A stretch of DNA of 10,960 bases from DAOPZC01 sp035353175. Lineage in GTDB: Bacteria > Verrucomicrobiota > Kiritimatiellia > RFP12 > UBA1067. Under the pieces are notes generated by a model. The model did no database searches. It was given only the letters and a program-made list of their open reading frames with translations, and was not told the DNA's origin. A program made the translations under genes and the position numbers. Location of the stretch: contig DAOPZC010000104.1 in assembly GCA_035353175.1 (NCBI GenBank), positions 1 to 10,960 of the forward strand, in the 5' to 3' direction. The stretch's first letter is position 1; every line of letters starts with the position of its first letter. Below are positions 6,983 through 10,960 of this stretch, piece after piece.

Positions 6983-7123
6983 TCAGGCTGTTTGCTCAGG
7001 TGGCTCATACTTGTCCCCAGGTTCGACAGCAATGTGAATCCGCTCGGCCGCGGCAATGTCGGAGTCGTGGTAGAACGCGGATAGGTCGGAGAAGGAGGCG
7101 ACAGCCAGCCCTCGCGTACACAT
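6983..7123 (-). CDS. Small hypothetical protein (46 aa) leading the NLR transcript
   Basis: An ATG at 7123 has a strong Shine-Dalgarno AGAGGAGGT just upstream, giving 46 residues (MCTRGLAVASFSDLSAFYHD... ending EPPEQTA) and a TGA 67 bp before the NLR start on the same strand. A longer GTG start at 7186 exists in the same frame but has a poor ribosome binding site. I do not recognise the family. There is no membrane segment, and the sequence is mildly acidic, with an AAAERIHIAVEPGD core. It lies between the promoter at 7205-7233 and the NLR gene, so it would be the first gene of that transcript. It could be a small regulator or partner of the NLR, a leader peptide or a remnant. The strong binding site and balanced codons favour real translation. 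Confidence 0.45.
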   Translation of the reverse strand: MCTRGLAVASFSDLSAFYHDSDIAAAERIHIAVEPGDKYEPPEQTA

Positions 7124-7164
7124 CCGACCTCCTCTGTTCTCCGTGCAGGCGCACCCGCGCCCGA

Positions 7165-7176
7165 CCGTCCGGACGG
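7165..7176. promoter_or_regulatory. Perfect 12-bp palindrome in NLR leader, possible operator
   Basis: CCGTCCGGACGG is a perfect palindrome centred about 27 bases downstream of the predicted transcription start (near 7198) on the minus strand. A site at this place could bind a dimeric repressor. It could also form only a short hairpin in the leader RNA. Confidence 0.35.
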
Positions 7177-7204
7177 CTTTGTGCACCGCCCGGAAAACGG
7201 CCCT

Positions 7205-7233
7205 ATCTTACGGCCCCCGGAGCCCGCCGTCAA
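7205..7233 (-). promoter_or_regulatory. Strong sigma70-type promoter for the NLR operon
   Basis: On the minus strand the -35 TTGACG (7228-7233) and -10 TAAGAT (7205-7210) are separated by exactly 17 bases. Both are close to consensus in a GC-rich stretch, so chance is unlikely. Transcription would start near 7198, leaving a leader of about 75 bases before the 46-residue gene and about 280 before the NLR. This lets the NLR be expressed independently of phage late genes, as expected for lysogenic cargo. Confidence 0.65.
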
Positions 7234-7344
7234 CACCGGGCGTCAATTAAATTCATACAGCCCGAGTTCTTTTACGCGAAAATCGCGCGGCCTAATATGT
7301 TTGGTGAAAGTTGATTTCGAGCCCTCTTGTGGAGGGGTTCGACG

Positions 7345-7443
7345 ATGGGCGACAAAGATTTCATGTTGGTTGGAGACGGCTGGGCTGGGAGAAGTTCATT
7401 AGTTCGTGAGTGCGTTATTGCATTAGTTGGAGGTGACGCATGA
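7345..7443 (+). pseudogene. Truncated second copy of the protease N-terminus (32-codon ORF)
   Basis: ATG at 7345 is preceded by GGAGGGG (7331-7337). The ORF encodes 32 residues and ends in TGA overlapping the protease start (ATGA at 7440-7443). Its first residues, DFMLVGDGWAGRSSL, align with DFVLAADGWVQISPL of the protease (D, F, L, D, G, W, S, L shared at the same spacing). The similarity ends where the direct repeat at 7397 begins. The simplest reading is that this is the 5' end of an earlier or parental protease gene, cut off by the junction that brought in the present full-length gene. The ATGA overlap may still give translational coupling. A functional leader peptide is the alternative. 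Confidence 0.45.
7397..7427 (+). repeat. Direct repeat flanking NLR block, right copy
   Basis: Matches 2271-2301 at 26 of 31 bases (CATTAGTT, AGTGC, TTATTGC and TTAGT are shared). It starts exactly where homology of the truncated protease copy stops, and is followed by the ribosome binding site TTGGAGG of the full protease gene. Confidence 0.55.
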
Positions 7444-8405
7444 ACGGCAGTGACTTTGTGCTGGCTGCGGACGGTTGGGTGCAGATCAGCCCGTTGGGTG
7501 ATTTCGAGCACGCGGGAGTGGGTGTCACGCAGGTCATTGACCGCGAGGCGTGCGACAAGATCGCGGCGGATTTCAAGGCCCGTAAGTCTGATTCCAATTT
7601 TCCCGGCGTCCTGGTGGACTTCGATCACTTCTCGCTGGATACGGAGAAGTCGAGCGAGGCTGCCGGTTGGATTTCCGATCTGGAGTCGCGTGACACGGGG
7701 CTATGGGCTCGCGTGCGGTGGTCGGACGCGGGCCTGTCTGCTGTGCGGGGCGGCAGGTTCAGGATGGTGAGCCCGGTGTTCCCCGCGCCGGAAGCGTGCG
7801 AGGATCTGGGCGGCGGCAGGATCAGGCCGGTTAAGCTGGTGAGCGTCGCGCTGACGAATGAACCGAATATCAAGGGCGGTCGGCCGCTGGCCAATCGGAA
7901 GACGGAGGTCGGAGGACAGAGGACGGAAGACGGCGGGGATGTTTCCCGCAAAGGCGCGAAGGCGCAAAGTGAAGACCTTGTGAACCGGGGCGGCGAGACG
8001 AAGAAATACCGGTGGGTGTTGGGCAAGCCCCCCAGCGGGGAGCACTGCGACGAGTGCCTGGAGCGTGCGGGACAGGTTAAGACGGCGAAGGAGTGGGCGG
8101 CGATGGGCATGCCGCCGTGTAACTGTCACTGTTCGTTGGAAGAGGTGGACGACGAAACCGCGAACCGTTGGTCGAACGTGGCGCGAGCGGCGAGTCTGGC
8201 GGTGAGGCAGGCGAAGGCGGCGGCGAGAAAGAGGAGAAGCGCGATAAGCACGGGAAGCGCGGTAAGCGAGATAAGCGGAGAGGGAGATGTTTCACGCGGA
8301 GGCACCCCTCGACAGGCTCGGGGCGGGTCGGAGACGCAGAGATTGGAGGCCGCGAGAGCGGCGGTGATGCGGGAGTTAGCTGCGAAACGCTCAACGCTCA
8401 AGTGA
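7440..8405 (+). CDS. Mu gpI-like head maturation protease fused to an F/gp7-type zinc cluster
   Basis: Residues 1-150 fit the Mu I protein family: GVLVDFDHFS (H63), AAGWISDLESRDTGLWARVRW, RMVSPVF (S111), then VKLVSVALTNEPNI. H63 and S111 are the likely catalytic pair of a protease that trims scaffold and head proteins. Residues 154-180 are a linker made of short repeats. Residues 188-236 (YRWVLGKPPSGEHCDEC, then EW, then CNCHCSLEEV) carry C203/C206 and C227/C229/C231. This resembles the C-terminal zinc cluster of Mu F/SPP1 gp7 head-morphogenesis proteins. Residues 268-279 are four AIS-like tripeptides, and the end is helical and basic. GGAGG lies a few bases before the ATG, which overlaps the preceding short ORF. 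The fusion suggests that lost F function is partly carried here. A separate C-terminal scaffold role is possible. Confidence 0.8.
   Translation: MNGSDFVLAADGWVQISPLGDFEHAGVGVTQVIDREACDKIAADFKARKSDSNFPGVLVDFDHFSLDTEKSSEAAGWISDLESRDTGLWARVRWSDAGLSAVRGGRFRMVSPVFPAPEACEDLGGGRIRPVKLVSVALTNEPNIKGGRPLANRKTEVGGQRTEDGGDVSRKGAKAQSEDLVNRGGETKKYRWVLGKPPSGEHCDECLERAGQVKTAKEWAAMGMPPCNCHCSLEEVDDETANRWSNVARAASLAVRQAKAAARKRRSAISTGSAVSEISGEGDVSRGGTPRQARGGSETQRLEAARAAVMRELAAKRSTLK
7896..7933 (+). repeat. CGGAAGACGG-type micro-repeat inside protease linker
   Basis: CGGAAGACGG occurs at 7896-7905 and 7924-7933, flanking GGAGGACAGAGGACGG-type units. It encodes KTEVGGQRTEDGG in frame between the protease core and the zinc-cluster part. 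Confidence 0.55.
7947..7969 (+). repeat. GGCGCAAAG-type micro-repeat inside protease linker
   Basis: The units GCAAAG, GCGAAG and GCAAAG are spaced by GCGC/GGC and encode SRKGAKAQS. This looks like a second, unrelated short repeat family next to the previous one. Confidence 0.5.
8241..8276 (+). repeat. Four tandem 9-mers in protease C-terminal region
   Basis: GCGATAAGC, ACGGGAAGC, GCGGTAAGC and GAGATAAGC follow each other without gaps and encode AIS-TGS-AVS-EIS (residues 268-279). The unit length keeps the frame. Confidence 0.6.
8305..8331 (+). repeat. CTCGACAGGCTCGGGG-type dispersed element, possible
   Basis: CCCCTCGACAGGCTCGGGG and the following GCGGGTCGG resemble short dispersed intergenic elements whose minus-strand translation is RPEPVEG. 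Recognition is from memory. Here it lies within the protease C-terminal coding region. Confidence 0.35.
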
Positions 8406-8468
8406 TGGAATGTTGATTTCTTGCGTTAGGTGTAAGGCGTGTTGAATCACTTGTCACAGGAGGTCGTT

Positions 8469-8987
8469 ATGGCGGATGAGGCAAAGGGAACTGAGGGTGT
8501 CGAAGAGCGCGTGAAGTCGCTCGAAGAGGCGTTGTCGCTAGAGAAGGCGAAGAACGAGGTCTTGATGGAGCAGATCCTCAAGTCGGAGAACACGCTCGCC
8601 GAGAAGGACATCGAGGGGTTCGCGGACGTGATTCCGAATGAGGATCGCGATTTCTGGCGCGGGCAGTTGCTGGAGAACCGCGAGGCGGCGGTCGGCATTC
8701 TGAACCGGATGCGCGGGCGCGTGGCACCTGTGGTGAAGTCCGAAGTTGCGGTTGCCGCGGGGGCTGTGCCTCCCGTGGCGGTCCCGCCGGTCGCGGTGCC
8801 GAAGCCGCTGCACAACCGCGAGACGGCGAAGCCCGCCGTGGCCGAGAAGGGCGCGGCGGGCGCGCCTGCGGCTTCTCCGGCTGATAAGGCGGCGAAGATC
8901 TGCAACCGGGCGCAGGAGATCGCCCGTTCGCGCGGGTGCTCGTTCACGGTGGCGTTCCGCGCGGCGGAACAAGAAATGGGACAGTAG
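8469..8987 (+). CDS. Putative capsid scaffold protein
   Basis: The start is ATG 8469 because AGGAGG (8458-8463) lies 5 bases before it; a GTG at 8439 in the same frame lacks such a site. The 172 residues form three parts. An acidic helical N-terminus (about 1-85, EERVKSLEEALSLEKAKNEV) is likely coiled coil. A low-complexity Pro/Ala/Val middle follows (PPVAVPPVAVPK and similar, about 85-140). A short C-terminal helix (KICNRAQEIARSRGCSFTVA) resembles the capsid-binding tails of phage scaffolds and gpI/Z proteins. In Mu the scaffold comes from the 3' part of gene I; here it appears as a separate gene between protease and capsid genes. The family assignment rests on position and architecture, not on a strong motif. 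Confidence 0.6.
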   Translation: MADEAKGTEGVEERVKSLEEALSLEKAKNEVLMEQILKSENTLAEKDIEGFADVIPNEDRDFWRGQLLENREAAVGILNRMRGRVAPVVKSEVAVAAGAVPPVAVPPVAVPKPLHNRETAKPAVAEKGAAGAPAASPADKAAKICNRAQEIARSRGCSFTVAFRAAEQEMGQ

Positions 8988-8993
8988 GGAAGA

Positions 8994-9021
8994 CTGTAGG
9001 CTATAGGCTGTAGGCTGTAGC
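8994..9021 (+). repeat. Four tandem heptamers (CTGTAGG) in spacer
   Basis: CTGTAGG, CTATAGG, CTGTAGG and CTGTAGC follow in tandem, filling most of the 53-bp spacer between the scaffold stop and the next ribosome binding site. This looks like a host-type spacer micro-repeat. No function can be assigned. Confidence 0.65.
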
Positions 9022-9040
9022 CGAGACTGGAGGCAAGAAG

Positions 9041-9466
9041 ATGAGCCAGAGCGATACAAGAGCCGGGGACATTCCGGTGTTGGCGGGTGAGGATCTGACG
9101 GGCCTGAACGGCCGGCTGGTGGTGCTGACGCACGACACGGGCGTGCCCGAGGTGAAACTGCCTGCGGCGGTCACGGACCTCGCGTACTACCTGCTGGTGG
9201 ATGACGGCGCGGACGCGGAGCTTGTGGCGGTGCGCCCGTTCGAGGCGGGCCGCAACGTGCGGGCCGTGCTGAAAGGCACGTGCAATCCGGGCGACGTGAT
9301 CGTGTTGGCCGACACCGGGACGGCGGCGGACAAGGGCAAGGTGCGGGCGCTGCCGGCTGCGGCGGGCACGTACCGCGGCCTGGGGATCGCGGAGGAGAAG
9401 GGCGTCGACGGGCAGCTCGTGCTGTTCCGCCCGGCGATGATCGGGAACGTGACAGTGGCGGGTTAA
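9041..9466 (+). CDS. Capsid cement-like protein (DUF2190 type)
   Basis: A 141-residue, beta-rich protein preceded by GGAGG-like bases. The segments VLAGEDLTGLNGRLVVL, GDVIVLADTG, GKVRALPAAAGTYRGLGIAEE and GVDGQLVLFRP are typical of DUF2190 capsid-cement or head-decoration proteins, which bind between capsomers and stabilise the expanded head. Its place just upstream of the major capsid gene agrees. The next gene repeats the same fold at its N-terminus, so the two are tandem paralogues. Confidence 0.7.
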   Translation: MSQSDTRAGDIPVLAGEDLTGLNGRLVVLTHDTGVPEVKLPAAVTDLAYYLLVDDGADAELVAVRPFEAGRNVRAVLKGTCNPGDVIVLADTGTAADKGKVRALPAAAGTYRGLGIAEEKGVDGQLVLFRPAMIGNVTVAG

Positions 9467-9482
9467 CGCCGGGGAGGAAGAG

Positions 9483-10373
9483 ATGCTGAATCAGAAACAG
9501 ACGGATTGCCGGTTCGGGGGCGTGGCTTTCGCGGCGGGCGAAGACCTGTCGCTGAAGACCGGATATCTGGCGCGGCTCAACGCGGGCGGGGATCTGGTGC
9601 TGCCGCAAAGCGCAGGCGAGATCACGCCGTACGTGCTGACGCAGGGCGCGGATCAGGGTTACCTGTGCGGCGCGGTGCCGCTCACGAGCGCGGGGAATTG
9701 CCGGATCCGGCTGGCGGGGTCGTGCGCGGCGGGCGACCTGCTGGTGGCGAAGGGCGACGGCCGCGTGGAGGCCGGAGCCCTGGGCGGCGGGGCGCTGCCG
9801 GTGGGCATTGCGGAAGAGACGGGGATTGACGGCCAGTTTGTCCTGACGCGTCCGCTCAGCGTGGGCGCGAAAGGCGAGGCCGGGGCCGACGGCGCGGACG
9901 GCGAGGCCGGACCGGCGGGCGCGGCCGGTGCGGCCGGTGCGGACGGGATGGACGCGGGGGTGTTGCTGGTGCCGCGCAGCGCGGTTACGGGCGGGTCGGC
10001 GCTCGGGGCCGGCGATGTCGGCCGGGTCCTGTTCTTCGGCGATGTGGATCTCGCCTGCGTGTGGAACGTCGCGCCGCCGAGTTCGCCGCAGTTCGCGGCG
10101 GTCATCGCCAAGGTGTCGGGCGACGCGGACCCGGTGCTCACCCTGAAGATCGTCATCCGGGGGAACTACGCCGGTCAGCTGGTCACCGTGCCGGCGGCGC
10201 TGGTGGTCGGGGAGCCCGCGTATGACGGCTGGATCGACGTTTTCGATGCGGGGGACGGGGCTGGCGAATGGAGACTCGGCGTGACGTTCAACGGGGGTAT
10301 CTCTGCTACGGCGGTGCGTGTCCGGAGCGTGGCGGGGTCCGTCTACATGGGCGTTACCGAAATCAGCGTGTAA
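9483..10373 (+). CDS. Cement paralogue with collagen-like stalk and C-terminal beta domain
   Basis: The 296-residue protein starts 16 bases after the previous stop, with GGGGAGG before the ATG. Residues 1-125 are a diverged copy of the preceding cement protein (FAAGEDLSLKTGYLARL, CAAGDLLVAKGDG, LPVGIAEETGIDGQFVLTRP). Residues 128-157 are ten unbroken Gly-X-Y triplets, rich in Ala, Asp and Glu. Residues 160-296 form a Gly/Val-rich, probably beta domain that I cannot place. The layout suggests a decoration protein anchored to the capsid by its cement domain, with a trimeric collagen-like stalk presenting a tip domain at the virion surface. Host or surface binding is inference. Confidence 0.7.
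   Translation: MLNQKQTDCRFGGVAFAAGEDLSLKTGYLARLNAGGDLVLPQSAGEITPYVLTQGADQGYLCGAVPLTSAGNCRIRLAGSCAAGDLLVAKGDGRVEAGALGGGALPVGIAEETGIDGQFVLTRPLSVGAKGEAGADGADGEAGPAGAAGAAGADGMDAGVLLVPRSAVTGGSALGAGDVGRVLFFGDVDLACVWNVAPPSSPQFAAVIAKVSGDADPVLTLKIVIRGNYAGQLVTVPAALVVGEPAYDGWIDVFDAGDGAGEWRLGVTFNGGISATAVRVRSVAGSVYMGVTEISV
9864..9953 (+). repeat. Collagen-like Gly-X-Y tract (10 triplets)
   Basis: Codons for residues 128-157 give ten Gly-X-Y triplets in a row with only one proline. The tract connects the cement domain to the C-terminal domain. Short tracts of this kind occur in phage decoration and tail proteins and may vary in length by slippage. Confidence 0.8.
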
Positions 10374-10401
10374 CGGTTTTCAATCAGGAGGAGGAGAATA
10401 A

Positions 10402-10960
10402 ATGAGCCGTTTGAGTGACATCAGTGCAAGCCCGGTCCTGCGCGAGTTCGCGCAGGGCGCGGCGCAGTCCGCCATCATGCCGGTGGCGGACTTTCTGGCC
10501 CCGACCATCGAGGTTCCGACCTCGGTCGGCCGGTACAAGAAGTACACCGAGAAGGACCGCTTCCGCATCCCCAATACTCTGCGGAGTATCGGCGGGCGCG
10601 CGACGGAGCTGCGCTTCGAGGTGAGCGACGAGACCTACAACTGCGAGCCCCACGCGCTCGACTATCCGGTCGACAACCTGGAGCGGCTGGAGAGCGAGGA
10701 TCTCGAGAACGCGCTGCGCGAGGGCGCGGTGGCGGTGGCCGAGGTCGCCGCGCTGGCCCACGAGAAGAGCGTGATCGACGCGGCCATGACGGCGGCGGGC
10801 GCGGGCACGGGTAAGACGTGGGGAACGTCGGCCGATCCGGTGGCGGACATCGACGCCGCGATCATGGACGTGATCAAGGCGGCCAAGTACGGCAGCCTCA
10901 TGGGTGTGGGCGTGCTGTTCGGCGCGTCGGCGTGGTGCCTGTTCAAGAATCAGGACAAGG
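10402..10960 (+). CDS. Phage major capsid protein, 3' end beyond window
   Basis: The ATG at 10402 follows AGGAGGAGGAG. The frame is open to the edge (186 full codons). The N-terminus (AQSAIMPVADFLAPTIEV, then VGRYKKYTEKDRFR and TELRFEVSDETYNCEPHALD, YPVDNLERLE) is typical of HK97-fold major capsid proteins of Mu-like and related siphovirus groups. The helical stretch after residue 90 (ESEDLENALREGAVAVAEVAALAHEKSVIDAA) is also usual. The position after protease, scaffold and cement genes supports the call. Hundreds of copies would form the head shell. The C-terminal half is missing only because the window ends. Confidence 0.85.
   Translation, partial: MSRLSDISASPVLREFAQGAAQSAIMPVADFLAPTIEVPTSVGRYKKYTEKDRFRIPNTLRSIGGRATELRFEVSDETYNCEPHALDYPVDNLERLESEDLENALREGAVAVAEVAALAHEKSVIDAAMTAAGAGTGKTWGTSADPVADIDAAIMDVIKAAKYGSLMGVGVLFGASAWCLFKNQDK

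Larger units (their letters stand above)
7124..7344. other. Intergenic control region upstream of NLR operon
   Basis: This stretch holds the minus-strand promoter (7205-7233), the leader palindrome (7165-7176), the ribosome binding site of the 46-residue gene and a short dyad CGCGAAAATCGCG at 7275-7287 upstream of the promoter. The region around 7245-7310 is AT-richer than its surroundings. No plus-strand promoter for the downstream head genes is evident. Confidence 0.5.

Noticed and set aside
8439..8468. GTG start 10 codons upstream for the scaffold gene
   Set aside because: No ribosome binding site precedes it, while AGGAGG lies 5 bases before the ATG at 8469.
8447..9133. 228-residue minus-strand ORF opposite the scaffold gene
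   Set aside because: It is antisense to a gene with a good ribosome binding site and phage context, and part of it is only the translation of the heptamer spacer.

Overview
The window looks like part of a Mu-like prophage (or phage contig) from a high-GC, uncultured-type bacterium. The plus strand carries a head-assembly gene run in roughly Mu order: a DUF935/gp29-type portal, a gpI-type protease, a scaffold-like protein, two capsid-cement-like proteins and a major capsid protein cut by the right edge. The host cannot be named. Several families of short repeats (heptamers, nonamers, GGCGCAAA-type units, CGGAAGACGG-type units) sit in spacers and in one protein linker. From memory, such elements occur in Verrucomicrobia/Lentisphaerae/Planctomycetes-like and other environmental genomes, but this is only a hint.

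Two genes on the opposite strand break up the head operon. At the left edge, 1-1047 (minus) is the open 5' part of a PD-(D/E)XK nuclease-family gene, with a clear Shine-Dalgarno site and the motif residues E12, D66, E79-N-K81 and Q91. It lies immediately before the portal gene, where terminase would be expected. Between the portal and the protease, 2635-6915 (minus) encodes a 1426-residue bacterial NLR (STAND ATPase): TIR, NB-ARC with winged helix, an APAF-1-type helical linker, 14 WD40 units (13 of them near-identical) and a C-terminal zinc ribbon. It is essentially APAF-1 with a TIR effector in place of CARD. It has its own strong sigma70-type promoter (7205-7233, minus), a palindrome in the leader and a possible 46-residue leader gene.

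The NLR occupies the slot where Mu has gene F (head morphogenesis), and no F gene is seen. The downstream protease carries an F/gp7-like CxxC...CxCxC cluster in its C-terminal half, suggesting that a piece of F was fused to it. The block is bordered by an imperfect 31-bp direct repeat (2271-2301 and 7397-7427, 26/31 identical). The left copy supplies the stop codon of a short portal; the right copy follows a truncated second copy of the protease N-terminus. These look like recombination scars around a cargo insertion.

Working model (inference): the head genes build the procapsid, while the NLR and perhaps the nuclease are defence or superinfection-exclusion cargo. The variable WD40 propellers would be the sensor, NB-ARC the oligomerisation switch, and TIR an NAD+-consuming effector.
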